From: Streptomyces sp. WM4235
Lineage (GTDB): Bacteria; Actinomycetota; Actinomycetes; Streptomycetales; Streptomycetaceae
Length of the DNA: 64,000 nucleotides
Direction of reading: 5' to 3'
Assembly: GCF_001279725.1 (NCBI RefSeq)
Contig: NZ_LGDE01000068.1
Location: 62,001-126,000, forward strand
The first letter of the stretch is position 1, and every line of letters starts with the position of its first letter. Under the pieces are notes generated by a model, which saw only the letters and a list, made by a program, of their open reading frames with translations, made no database searches and had not been told where the DNA came from. Both the position numbers and the translations under genes were made by a program. Below, one piece after another: positions 34,228 through 43,020 of the stretch.

Positions 34228-35031
34228 CTACGCGGGATTCTGGCTCTGCAGGGCCACCGACAGCTCGGCGGCGATCCCCTGGAGGATCGGCACGATCGAG
34301 TCCGTCAGCGCCTCGGTCACCCGGCCCGCGGGGCCCGAGATGGAGATCGCGGCGGCGGTCGGCGAGTTCGGCACCGACACGGCCAGGCAGCGGACTCCTA
34401 TCTCCTGCTCGTTGTCGTCGACCGCGTAGCCCACCTTGCGGACCTGCTCCAGGGCGTCCAGGAAGCCCTCGGGCGTGGTGATGGTCTTCTCGGTCGCGGC
34501 CGGCATCCCGGTGCGCGCCAGCAGCGCGCGCACCTCGTCCGCGGGGGTGTACGCGAGCAGCGCCTTGCCCACGCCCGTGGAGTGCGGCAGCACCCGGCGG
34601 CCCACCTCCGTGAACATGCGCATGGAGTGCTTGGACGGCACCTGGGCGACGTAGACGATCTCGTCCCCGTCGAGCAGGGCCATGTTCGCGGTCTCGCCGG
34701 TCTCCTCGACGAGCCGTGCGAGGTAGGGACGGGCCCACGTGCCCAGGAGGCGGGAGGCGGATTCGCCGAGACGGATCAGCCGGGGGCCGAGGGCGTACCG
34801 TCGGTTTGGCTGCTGCCGGACGTAACCGCACGCCACGAGGGTGCGCATGAGGCGATGGATGGTGGGCAGCGGGAGACCACTGGCGGCGGAGAGCTCGCTG
34901 AGGCCGACCTCGCCCCCGGCATCGGCCATGCGTTCGAGCAGATCGAAGGCGCGCTCAAGGGACTGGACGCCACCCCCGGCGGCGGTGGGCTTGGCGGAAG
35001 CGTCGGTGGTGCTGGCGCTGGACGTCGGCAC
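34228..35031 (-). CDS. allR: IclR-family repressor of allantoin genes
   Basis: The 267-residue regulator has an N-terminal winged helix (about 20-75: SLERAFDLLERMADAGGEVGLSELS and LPTIHRLMRTLVACGY) and an IclR effector domain with STGVGKALLAY, and CLAVSVPNSPTAAAISISGPAGR near the end. It is divergent from allB. In Streptomyces coelicolor an IclR protein in this setting, AllR, represses the allantoin pathway and responds to allantoate-type ligands; I rely on memory for that. The GTG at 35031 has AAAGGA 8 bases upstream and is preferred over the TTG 30 bases earlier, which has no ribosome site. Confidence 0.9.
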   Translation of the reverse strand: MPTSSASTTDASAKPTAAGGGVQSLERAFDLLERMADAGGEVGLSELSAASGLPLPTIHRLMRTLVACGYVRQQPNRRYALGPRLIRLGESASRLLGTWARPYLARLVEETGETANMALLDGDEIVYVAQVPSKHSMRMFTEVGRRVLPHSTGVGKALLAYTPADEVRALLARTGMPAATEKTITTPEGFLDALEQVRKVGYAVDDNEQEIGVRCLAVSVPNSPTAAAISISGPAGRVTEALTDSIVPILQGIAAELSVALQSQNPA

Positions 35032-35195
35032 GGGCGCGGTCCTTTCGGTGCTGGCAGGCAAGGAATCAGCCTACCGGTCGGTCGGCGTCGGCCCTAGAGC
35101 CGGGGCACTGCCGTCCCCGCCGGTCAGAGGGGGTTTGTCCTGGTGGTGGACGTCCTCGGAAGTCAACCGCGCGACTCCCGATGGCGGTAGCTACA

Positions 35196-35231
35196 TTCTG
35201 GATAGTGAAATCTTAATTCCATCCTGTGGAA
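35196..35231. promoter_or_regulatory. Candidate AllR boxes in the allR-allB gap
   Basis: TTCCATCCTGTGGAA (35217-35231) is a perfect 5-N5-5 palindrome. A degraded copy, TTCTGGATAGTGAAA (35196-35210), lies 21 bp away. The 327-base gap between the divergent starts otherwise holds the second palindrome described next and no gene. Confidence 0.68.
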
Positions 35232-35309
35232 ACATCCAATTGTGCCGTGCGTGGCTGGGTGGTCCGTCCGGGCGCTCTTGACTGGCCCCGGATCGGGGTG
35301 AAGACTCCG

Positions 35310-35324
35310 TCAACAGAACGTTGA
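35310..35324. promoter_or_regulatory. TCAACA-N3-YGTTGA palindrome before allB
   Basis: TCAACA-GAA-CGTTGA has one arm mismatch relative to the perfect sites before the catalase and urate operons. It lies 35 bases before the allB start. Confidence 0.45.
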
Positions 35325-35358
35325 ATTTCGCTCTGTGGAAGTAGATGGGGAGGTTCCG

Positions 35359-36702
35359 GTGGCCGACGCGGCTGTGGAACTGGTACTGCGCTCGACGCGC
35401 GTCATCACCCCCGAGGGGACGCGCGCCGCCTCGGTGGCCGTCGCCGGCGGGAAGATCACGGCCGTGTCGGAGTACGAGGCCGAGGTACCGGCCGGAGCCC
35501 GGCTGGAGGACTTCGGCGACGACGTCCTGCTCCCCGGCCTGGTCGACACCCACGTCCACGTGAACGACCCGGGCCGCACCGAGTGGGAGGGCTTCTGGAC
35601 CGCCACCCGCGCGGCGGCGGCCGGCGGCATCACCACCCTCCTCGACATGCCGCTGAACTCCCTGCCGCCGACCACCGCGGTCGACAACCTCCGCGTCAAG
35701 CAGGAGGTCGCCCGCGCCAAGGCGCACGTGGACATCGGCTTCTGGGGCGGCGCGCTGCCCGACAACGTCAAGGACCTGCGCCCCCTGCACGACGCCGGCG
35801 TCTACGGCTTCAAGTGCTTCCTGTCGCCCTCCGGCGTGGACGAGTTCCCCGAACTCGACCAGGAGCGACTGGCCACGTCCCTCGCGGAGATCACCGGCTT
35901 CGGCGGCCTGATGATCGTGCACGCCGAAGACCCCCACCACCTGGACTCCGCGCCGCAGACCCCCGGCCCGAAGTACGCCGACTTCCTCGCCTCCCGTCCG
36001 CGCGACGCCGAGAACACCGCCATCGGGAACCTGATCGCCCAGGCGAAGCGGCTGAACGCCCGCGTGCACGTCCTGCACCTGTCCTCCTCCGACGCGCTGC
36101 CGCTGATCGCCGCCGCCAAGGCCGAGGGCGTGCGCGTCACCGTCGAGTCCTGCCCGCACTACCTCACCCTGACGGCGGAGGAAGTCCCGGACGGCGCCAG
36201 CGAGTTCAAGTGCTGCCCGCCCATCCGCGAGGCCGCCAACCAGGACCTGCTGTGGGACGCGCTCGCCGACGGCACCATCGACTGCGTCGTCTCCGACCAC
36301 TCGCCCTCCACCGCGGACCTGAAGACGAACGACTTCGCCACCGCGTGGGGCGGCATCTCCTCCCTCCAGCTGGGACTCCCCGCGATCTGGACCGAGGCGC
36401 GGCGGCGCGGCCACACCCTGGAGGACGTCGTCCGCTGGATGTCCGCCGCCCCCGCCGCCCTCGCCGGACTGGCCGACAAGGGCGCGATCGAGGTCGGCCG
36501 CGACGCCGACTTCGCCGTCCTGGCACCCGAAGAGACCTTCACCGTGGATCCCGCGGAACTGCACCACCGCAACCGGGTCACGGCGTACGCGGGCAAGACC
36601 CTGCACGGCGTCGTGAAGTCCACCTGGCTGCGCGGCACGCGGATCGCCGACCACGGCACCCCGAACGAGCCCACGGGCCGACTCCTCGAAAGGCAGAACT
36701 GA
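35359..36702 (+). CDS. allB: Allantoinase
   Basis: The 447-residue cyclic amidohydrolase opens the ring of allantoin to give allantoate. Metal and catalytic residues are all visible: [10 protein letters not shown], the carboxylated lysine in [13 protein letters not shown], the histidines in VHAED and CPHYLT, and the aspartate in SDHSPS. The GTG start follows GGGGAGG by 6 bases; a GTG 24 bases upstream is possible but overlaps the promoter elements. It is coupled to alc with a 2-base gap. Dihydropyrimidinase and hydantoinase relatives are made unlikely by the allantoicase neighbour. Confidence 0.95.
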   Translation: MADAAVELVLRSTRVITPEGTRAASVAVAGGKITAVSEYEAEVPAGARLEDFGDDVLLPGLVDTHVHVNDPGRTEWEGFWTATRAAAAGGITTLLDMPLNSLPPTTAVDNLRVKQEVARAKAHVDIGFWGGALPDNVKDLRPLHDAGVYGFKCFLSPSGVDEFPELDQERLATSLAEITGFGGLMIVHAEDPHHLDSAPQTPGPKYADFLASRPRDAENTAIGNLIAQAKRLNARVHVLHLSSSDALPLIAAAKAEGVRVTVESCPHYLTLTAEEVPDGASEFKCCPPIREAANQDLLWDALADGTIDCVVSDHSPSTADLKTNDFATAWGGISSLQLGLPAIWTEARRRGHTLEDVVRWMSAAPAALAGLADKGAIEVGRDADFAVLAPEETFTVDPAELHHRNRVTAYAGKTLHGVVKSTWLRGTRIADHGTPNEPTGRLLERQN

Positions 36703-36704
36703 CA

Positions 36705-37832
36705 GTGGCACAGCGTTCAACTGGACCGGCTTCCTTCACCGGCAACGCGAACCCGTACGGAGGCGGCGACCCGTACGCGGACTACCGCACCGCGGACTTC
36801 CCCTTCACGCGGTACGCGAACCTCGCGGCCCGTGAGCTGGGCGCCGGTGTCATCGAAGCCAACGACGAGTTCTTCGCCCAGCGCGAGAACCTGCTGATCT
36901 CCGAGGCCGCCCACTTCGACCCCGAGGACTTCGGGCACAAGGGCAAGGTCATGGACGGATGGGAGACCCGCCGTCGCCGCGGCGTCTCCGCCACCCGGCC
37001 CTGGCCCACCGCCGAGGACCACGACTGGGCGCTCGTCCGCCTGGGCGCCCCCGGCGTCATCCGCGGCATCATCGTCGACACCGCCCACTTCCGCGGCAAC
37101 ATGCCGCAGGCCGTGTCGGTGGAAGGCGCCACCGTCGCGGGCTCCCCGACGGTCGTCGAACTCCTCTCCGACGACGTCAAGTGGACGACCCTCGTCGAGC
37201 GCACCCCGGTCGGCGGCCACGCGGCCAACGGCTTCGAGGTGAACGTCGAGCAGCGTTTCACGCACCTGCGCGTCAACCAGCACCCCGACGGCGGCATCGC
37301 CCGCCTGCGCGTCCACGGCGAGGTCGTCACCGACCCGAAGTGGCTCGCCGCGCTGGGCACCTTCGACGTGGTCGCCCTGGAGAACGGCGGCTCGGTCGAG
37401 GACGCCTCCAACCGCTTCTACTCCCCGCCGACCAACACCATCAACCCGGGCCGCTCCCGCAAGATGGACGACGGCTGGGAGACCGCCCGTCGCCGTGACA
37501 ACGGCAACGACTGGATCCGCTACCAGCTCGTCGCCGACTCCGAGATCCGTGCCGTCGAGATCGACACCGCGTACCTCAAGGGCAACTCGGCCGGCTGGGC
37601 CTCGCTCTCGATCAAGTCGGGCGAGGAGGGCGAGTGGACGGAGTTCCTGCCGCGCACCCGCCTCCAGCCCGACACCAACCACCGCTTCGTGCTGGACGCC
37701 CCGGCGGTCGGCACGCACGTCCGGATCGACATCTTCCCGGACGGCGGCTTCTCCCGCCTTCGCCTGTACGGCTCGCTGACGGAGGCCGGCGCGGCCGCGC
37801 ACGCCGCCCGCCACCAGGAGCTCGGCGGCTGA
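36705..37832 (+). CDS. alc: Allantoicase
   Basis: Allantoicase splits allantoate into ureidoglycolate and urea. The 375-residue protein consists of two homologous jelly-roll halves, as in the family: KVMDGWETRRRRG near residue 85 recurs as RKMDDGWETARRRDN near residue 250, and HPDGGIARLRVHGEV recurs as FPDGGFSRLRLYGSL. It starts at a GTG two bases after the allB stop. A 15-bp hairpin follows. No ureidoglycolate lyase gene is next to it, so that step must be encoded elsewhere. Confidence 0.96.
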   Translation: MAQRSTGPASFTGNANPYGGGDPYADYRTADFPFTRYANLAARELGAGVIEANDEFFAQRENLLISEAAHFDPEDFGHKGKVMDGWETRRRRGVSATRPWPTAEDHDWALVRLGAPGVIRGIIVDTAHFRGNMPQAVSVEGATVAGSPTVVELLSDDVKWTTLVERTPVGGHAANGFEVNVEQRFTHLRVNQHPDGGIARLRVHGEVVTDPKWLAALGTFDVVALENGGSVEDASNRFYSPPTNTINPGRSRKMDDGWETARRRDNGNDWIRYQLVADSEIRAVEIDTAYLKGNSAGWASLSIKSGEEGEWTEFLPRTRLQPDTNHRFVLDAPAVGTHVRIDIFPDGGFSRLRLYGSLTEAGAAAHAARHQELGG

Positions 37833-37886
37833 CGCCGAACCCGTGACCGCCCCGGGGGCCGACACCCCCGGGGCCCGGTCGACCGC

Positions 37887-37922
37887 CCGACGGGGCGCAC
37901 CACTTCAGGTGCGCCCCGTCGG
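37887..37922. terminator. Bidirectional terminator after alc
   Basis: A perfect 15-bp stem (37887-37901 with 37908-37922) with a 6-base loop lies between the convergent alc and SDR genes. Confidence 0.88.
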
Positions 37923-37948
37923 CGTTCACCGGTCCGGTGCGTCGGGCC

Positions 37949-38680
37949 CTACGCCGCGTGGCCGCCGTCCACCGAGAACTCGGCGCCCGTGACGTACGCG
38001 GCGTCCGCCCCCGCGAGGAAGGACACCATGGCGGCCACCTCCGTCGCCGTGCCGAAGCGGCCGAGGGCCGTCATCGACGCCTGCGGGGCGGAGTAGGGTC
38101 CGTCGGCCGGGTTCATGTCGGTGTCCACCGGGCCGGGGTGGACGAGGTTCGCGGTGATCCCGCGCCCGCCGAGTTCCCTGGCGAGCGCCTTGGTCAGACC
38201 GGTCAGCGCGGCCTTGCTCATCGCGTACAGGGTGCCGCCCGGGCCCGGGACCCGCCGGGTGATGCAGCTGCCGATGGTGATGATCCGCCCGCCGGAGCCC
38301 ATGCTGCCCGCTGCCGCCTGGGAGGTCAGGAAGACCCCGCGGACGTTCACCGCGAGGACGCGGTCCACGTCCGCGAGGGCGAGTGCGTCGAGCGGGCCGA
38401 GCACCCCCACCCCGGCGTTGTTGACCAGTACGTCGAGCCTTCCGAGGTCCCGCACGGTCCGCTCCACCGCCCCGGCGGCCTCCGCGGCGTCGCCCGAGTC
38501 GGCTCGTACGGCCAGGCCGCGTCGGCCGAGGGCCTCGATGTCGGCGACGACCTTCGCGGCCGAGGTCGCGTCGTCGACGTAGGTGATCGCGACGTCGGCG
38601 CCGTCCCGCGCCAGGCGCAGGGCCGTGGCGGCCCCGATGCCGCGGCTGCCGCCCGTGACCAGTGCCACTGTGCCGTTCAT
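37949..38680 (-). CDS. Short-chain dehydrogenase/reductase
   Basis: The 243-residue protein is a classical SDR with the cofactor motif TGGSRGIG (residues 9-16), NNAG near 90, the catalytic Ser in ITIGSCITRR and Tyr-x-x-x-Lys in LYAMSK. An acidic-poor loop after beta-2 (TYVDD) leaves NAD versus NADP preference open. GGGAGGAAG lies 4 bases before the ATG. It stands alone between convergent alc and a divergent reductase-like gene; the substrate is unknown. Confidence 0.92.
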   Translation of the reverse strand: MNGTVALVTGGSRGIGAATALRLARDGADVAITYVDDATSAAKVVADIEALGRRGLAVRADSGDAAEAAGAVERTVRDLGRLDVLVNNAGVGVLGPLDALALADVDRVLAVNVRGVFLTSQAAAGSMGSGGRIITIGSCITRRVPGPGGTLYAMSKAALTGLTKALARELGGRGITANLVHPGPVDTDMNPADGPYSAPQASMTALGRFGTATEVAAMVSFLAGADAAYVTGAEFSVDGGHAA

Positions 38681-38885
38681 GTGCTTCCTCCCGTTGGCGT
38701 CCGGCCGTGTCCGTCCGGCCGTCTCGTTCCGTAAGTCGTTGCGGGTTCAATGAAACGGTCGGCGAGGGAAACGGGCCGGCGGGAATCGGACCTCGCGTTC
38801 ACGCGCGCCGCACCGATGAGTTCCGGGCGGCCGGGAAGTCTGAACCCGTGAAGACGGACGGACCGCGAACAAGGAGCGCAGAGCC

Positions 38886-39500
38886 ATGGGCAAGCTGACC
38901 CTCACCACCTTCCTCAGCCTCGACGGCGTGATGCAGGCACCCGGAGGTCCGGAGGAGGACACCAGCGGCGGCTTCCGGTACGGCGGCTGGACCGTGCCGT
39001 TCGCCGACGAGGGCATGGGGGAGTTCGTCACGCAGGTCTTCGACCGCGCCGGGGCGTTCCTGCTCGGGCGCCGGACGTACGAGATCTTCGCGGGGCACTG
39101 GCCGCGGTACACCGATCCCGCCGACCCGATCGCGAGCCGGCTGAACGGACTGCCCAAGTACGTGGCCTCGACCACCCTCAAGGAGCCCGCCTGGGCCGGG
39201 ACCACGGTGATCGACGGCGAGCACCTCCAAGCCGAGATCACGCGGGTCAAGGACAAGCTGGAGGGGGAACTCCAGGTGCACGGCAGCGGCGCCCTCGCCC
39301 AGTGGCTGCTGGCGCGCGATCTGGTCGACGAGCTGAACCTGCTGGTCTTCCCGGTGTTCCTGGGAACCGGGCGCCGACTGTTCCCGACCGGCGGCCTGCC
39401 GACCGCCTGCGAGGTGGTCGCCTCCCGCACCACCTCGAAGGGCACGTCCATCCACACCTACCGCCCGGTGGGCCGGGCCGGCTTCGGCTCCTTCGCCTGA
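38886..39500 (+). CDS. RibD C-terminal/DHFR-like reductase
   Basis: The 204-residue protein has the dihydrofolate-reductase-like fold of the RibD C-terminal family: TFLSLDGVMQAPGG at the N-terminus, LGRRTYEIF near residue 60, then HGSGALAQWLLARDLVDELNLLVFPVFLGTGRRLF. These small stand-alone proteins bind NADPH but few have a known substrate. AAGGAG lies 9-10 bases before the ATG. Stop codon is followed after two bases by a tandem repeat. The upstream 205 bases contain no recognised element. Confidence 0.9.
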   Translation: MGKLTLTTFLSLDGVMQAPGGPEEDTSGGFRYGGWTVPFADEGMGEFVTQVFDRAGAFLLGRRTYEIFAGHWPRYTDPADPIASRLNGLPKYVASTTLKEPAWAGTTVIDGEHLQAEITRVKDKLEGELQVHGSGALAQWLLARDLVDELNLLVFPVFLGTGRRLFPTGGLPTACEVVASRTTSKGTSIHTYRPVGRAGFGSFA

Positions 39501-39502
39501 CG

Positions 39503-39540
39503 GGCGGGGCGTCGGGTGGCGGGGCGTCGGGTGGCGGGGC
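39503..39540. repeat. 15-bp tandem repeat, 2.5 copies
   Basis: GGCGGGGCGTCGGGT is repeated at 39503-39517 and 39518-39532 and half of it again at 39533-39540, immediately after a stop codon. Confidence 0.85.
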
Positions 39541-39658
39541 GACTCCCACCCCGAGCGACCGGCAAACCGCTCGACCGGCGTGATCGCGCTCGGGTAGCGT
39601 GGTCACGCCCCGTGCGAGCCACCGAAGTCTCCACCCGCCTCCTGCCGTTGGAGAACCG

Positions 39659-40573
39659 GTGTCCACCGTCGCCGCACCCGCCCCCGTCGCCGCCCCCGGC
39701 AGAGCCTGGCTCGCCGATCTGCCGGTCCTGCTCGTCGCCGTCGTCTGGGGCGGCAGCTACCTCGCCGCCAAGGGGATCACCACCACGCACACCGTGATCG
39801 CGGTGCTCGTGCTGCGCTTCGCGCTCGTCCTGCCCGTCCTCGTCGTCGTCGGACTGCGGCGGCTGCGCGCGCTGAACGCCGCCCAACTGCGCGGCGCCGG
39901 GCTGCTGGGCCTGGTACTCGGCGGGATCTTCCTGCTGGAGACCTACGGGGTCGTCCACACCTCCGCCACGAACGCCGGGCTGATCATCAGCCTGACCATG
40001 ATCTTCACCCCGCTCGCCGAGGCCGCCGTACGGCGCGTGCGCCCCTCGACCGGATTCCTCGGCGCCGCCGCCGTGTCCGTCGCGGGCGTGGTGCTGCTCA
40101 CCCAAGGGGCCGGCTTCACCGCCCCCGGCCTCGGCGACCTGCTCATCCTCGGCGCCGCCCTCGCCCGGACGCTGCACGTCCTGCTGATGGCCCGGATCAA
40201 GGCCGTCCAGGACGCCGACCCGCTCTCCCTCACCACGGTCCAACTCGGCGGCGCTGTCGCCGTGTTCGCCCTCCTCGCCCTGCTGCCCGGCAGCGGCGCG
40301 AACCCCTGGGAGACCGCCGTCGCATTCGATTCCCGCCAGTGGGCGGGGCTCGTCTTCCTGGCCGTCTTCTGCACCCTCTTCGCCTTCTTCGTGCAGATGT
40401 GGGCCGTACGCCGCACCTCGCCCTCCCGCGTCAGCCTGCTGCTGGGCACCGAACCCCTGTGGGCGGCCGCCGCCGGCATCGCGATAGCCGGTGAGCGGCT
40501 CGGCGCCGTCGGTCTCGTCGGGGTCGCGCTGGTGCTCGGCGGCACCGCCTGGGGTCGGCGCGCCGCAGCCTGA
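39659..40573 (+). CDS. EamA/DMT-family transporter
   Basis: The 304-residue inner-membrane protein has ten predicted spans in two EamA repeats (first beginning LLVAVVWGGSYLAAKG, second around LGDLLILGAALARTLHVLL). Members export amino acids, nucleosides or drugs; no substrate can be assigned. The GTG follows TTGGAG by 6 bases. TCGACC and TAGCGT 18 bp apart at about 39570-39599 could be its promoter. Confidence 0.9.
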   Translation: MSTVAAPAPVAAPGRAWLADLPVLLVAVVWGGSYLAAKGITTTHTVIAVLVLRFALVLPVLVVVGLRRLRALNAAQLRGAGLLGLVLGGIFLLETYGVVHTSATNAGLIISLTMIFTPLAEAAVRRVRPSTGFLGAAAVSVAGVVLLTQGAGFTAPGLGDLLILGAALARTLHVLLMARIKAVQDADPLSLTTVQLGGAVAVFALLALLPGSGANPWETAVAFDSRQWAGLVFLAVFCTLFAFFVQMWAVRRTSPSRVSLLLGTEPLWAAAAGIAIAGERLGAVGLVGVALVLGGTAWGRRAAA

Positions 40574-40627
40574 ACGAATGGCCGAAAGCCGCTCCTTCGA
40601 GGTCAACTACACGTCTAGGCTGACGAC

Positions 40628-41815
40628 ATGCCGGTTCTGGACCTCAGTACGATCGCCGAAGACTTCAACGAAAACCCGTACCCCCACTACGCGCGACTGC
40701 GGGAGATCGCCCCCGTTCACCGCGTCAAGGCGGTGGACGGGCAGGAAGTCTGGCTCGTCGTCGGTCACGACGAGGCGCGCCAAGCCCTGACCCACCCCGA
40801 GGTGTCCAAGAACTGGCTGACGTCCGGGCTCTACACCGACCGCGAGAAGACCGACGCCAGCGCCAACATGATGCGCGCCGACCCGCCCCACCACACCCGG
40901 CTGCGCCGGCTGGTCTCGCGGTCCTTCGCACCCGGCCGGATCGAGACCCTGCGGCCCCGCATCCAGCAGATCGTCGACGGGCTCCTCGACGACATGGCCG
41001 CCCTGCCCGAGCGTCGCGCCGACCTGATCGACGCCTTCGCCCGGCCGCTGCCCATGACGGTGATCTGCGAACTCCTCGGGATACCGGAGGACGCCCGGGG
41101 CCCCTTCCACGAGTGGGTCACCGAGATCGTCTCGCCGACCGGGGTGGAGGCCGAGAACACGGCCCTGCGCGCGATGACCGCGTACCTGGCCGACCTGACC
41201 GACGCCAAGCTCGCCGAACCGGGCGACGACCTGCTCAGCGACTGGACCACCAGCCGCGGCGAGGACGGGGACCGGCTCTCGCGGCAGGAACTGGTCGCCA
41301 TGGCCTTCCTGATGATGATCGGCGGCCACGAGACCACCGTGCACCTGATCTCCAACGCGATGCGGGCCCTCTTCGCCCACCCCGTGCAGCTCGCGGCCCT
41401 GCGCGCCGACCTCGACGGGCTCACCGACAGCGCCGTGGAGGAGGCCCTGCGCTACGACGGACCGGTGGAGACGGCCACCTTCCGTTTCGCCCGCGCGGAC
41501 CTGGAGATCGGCGGCGCCCTGATCGAGGCCGGTTCTCCCGTCCTGGTCTCCCTCGCCGGAGCCGACCGGGACCCCGCCCGCTTCGCGCATCCCGACACCT
41601 TCGACATCCGCCGCCCCGGACGCGGCGGCGGCCACATCGCCTTCGGCCACGGCATCCACCACTGCGTCGGCGCCCCCCTGGGCCGACTGGAGGGCCGGAT
41701 CGCGATCCGCTCGATCCTGGAGCGCTTCCCCGACCTGGAGGAGGAGCCGATCGAGCACGCGTGGGTGCCCGGCATCCTGGTCCGGGGCGTCCTCAGCCAC
41801 CCGGTGCGCTGGTAG
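40628..41815 (+). CDS. Cytochrome P450
   Basis: The 395-residue soluble P450 is of the bacterial class I type. The haem ligand Cys346 is in FGHGIHHCVG, the I-helix oxygen-activation motif is GGHETT, the K-helix is EEAL, and MRADPPHHTRLRRLVSRSF matches the B'/C region of CYP105/107-like enzymes. TAGGCT lies 6 bases before the ATG, with no ribosome site, so the transcript may be leaderless. No ferredoxin or biosynthetic gene is next to it; the substrate is unknown. Confidence 0.93.
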   Translation: MPVLDLSTIAEDFNENPYPHYARLREIAPVHRVKAVDGQEVWLVVGHDEARQALTHPEVSKNWLTSGLYTDREKTDASANMMRADPPHHTRLRRLVSRSFAPGRIETLRPRIQQIVDGLLDDMAALPERRADLIDAFARPLPMTVICELLGIPEDARGPFHEWVTEIVSPTGVEAENTALRAMTAYLADLTDAKLAEPGDDLLSDWTTSRGEDGDRLSRQELVAMAFLMMIGGHETTVHLISNAMRALFAHPVQLAALRADLDGLTDSAVEEALRYDGPVETATFRFARADLEIGGALIEAGSPVLVSLAGADRDPARFAHPDTFDIRRPGRGGGHIAFGHGIHHCVGAPLGRLEGRIAIRSILERFPDLEEEPIEHAWVPGILVRGVLSHPVRW

Positions 41816-41844
41816 CCGGCCGGGCGCCCGCGATGCCCCGCGGC

Positions 41845-42849
41845 TCACAGGTCCGGCAGCTCCTCCAACCGCACCCGGCGCCGCTCCCGCCGGGACAGCT
41901 CGCAGGCCTCCGCGATCCGGAGCGCGGCGAGCGCCTCGCGGCCGTCGCACGGGTTGGGGCCCTCGCCGCGCACCAGCCGCACGAAGGCCGCCAGCTCCGC
42001 TTCGTACGCGGGGGCGAACCGTTCCAGGAAGCCCGTCCACGGCTTGCTCGCCGCCGGCGGGCCGTGCGGCTCCGTCGAGGCGATCGGCGTACGGTCGTCC
42101 AGCCCCGTGGAGACCTGGTCCCGCTCCCCGGCGAGTTCCATCCGCACGTCGTACCCGGCGCCGTTGCAGCGGGTGCCGGTACTGCTGACCAGCGTCCCGT
42201 CGTCCAGGGTGAGGACGGCCACCGCCGTGTCGACGTCACCGGTCTCCCGGAACACGGACGGACCCGCGTCCGACCCGGCCGCGTACACCTCGGTCACCTC
42301 GTGCCCGGTGACCCAGCGGACCATGTCGAAGTCGTGCACCAGGCAGTCCCGGTACAGCCCGCCGGAGCCGGCCAGATAGGCCGCGGTCGGCGGCGACGGA
42401 TCGGCCGTCGTCGTCCGTACGGTGTGCAGCCGCCCCAGCGCACCCGAACGGACCAGCTCCCGCGCCGCGGCGTACCCCTCGTCGAAGCGGCGCATGAACC
42501 CCAGCTGGAGCACCCCGCCCAGCGCCGTGACCTCGCGCAGCACGCCCAGGGTGCGGGTCAGGTCCGGTGCCACCGGCTTCTCGCAGAACACCGGCAGCCC
42601 GCCGCGCACGGCCCGGACGATCAGCTCGGCGTGTCCGTCGGTGGAGCAGCACACGACGACCGCGTCCACGCCCCACGTGAAGACCTGCTCCACGGAGGGC
42701 GCGGCCGTGGCCCCCAACCGGTCCGCGAGCCGCGCGGCCCGCGCGGGGTCGACGTCGGCGAGCAGCAGCGAGCCGGCGTCCGGGTGGCGGGCCAGGGCGG
42801 CCGCGTGGAACGAGCCGATCCGGCCGGTTCCGATGAGCCCGATGCGCAT
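41845..42849 (-). CDS. Gfo/Idh/MocA-family dehydrogenase, inositol dehydrogenase-like
   Basis: The 334-residue protein has an N-terminal Rossmann domain (MRIGLIGTGRIGSFHA), the EKPVA motif near residue 92 and the catalytic C-terminal segment YRDCLVHDFDMVRWVTG. The last matches myo-inositol and related polyol dehydrogenases (IolG branch), with the lysine of EKP and the DxxxHD-type pair intact. It is divergent from a sugar/polyol ABC importer operon, 171 bases apart, which supports a role in oxidising the imported polyol. It could act on another sugar. Confidence 0.88.
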   Translation of the reverse strand: MRIGLIGTGRIGSFHAAALARHPDAGSLLLADVDPARAARLADRLGATAAPSVEQVFTWGVDAVVVCCSTDGHAELIVRAVRGGLPVFCEKPVAPDLTRTLGVLREVTALGGVLQLGFMRRFDEGYAAARELVRSGALGRLHTVRTTTADPSPPTAAYLAGSGGLYRDCLVHDFDMVRWVTGHEVTEVYAAGSDAGPSVFRETGDVDTAVAVLTLDDGTLVSSTGTRCNGAGYDVRMELAGERDQVSTGLDDRTPIASTEPHGPPAASKPWTGFLERFAPAYEAELAAFVRLVRGEGPNPCDGREALAALRIAEACELSRRERRRVRLEELPDL

Positions 42850-43020
42850 GCACTCAACGTGACCCCGTATGGGGGACCTGTCAATCCGCCCGACGCCGCC
42901 CCGATGGGCTCCCGTGGTCCACTGTGGCGGATACTGGGCGGCTGGAACCGGAATGGACCGCTTTGACATCGATCCGCTTCGACATCCGAGAAGTGCAGGA
43001 CAAGGGAAGGGCGCGGCGAC

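Noticed and set aside
42952..43000. GACATC direct repeats as a proven operator of the sugar importer
   Set aside because: Only a 6-base word repeated twice; noted with the gene but not strong enough for a separate site.
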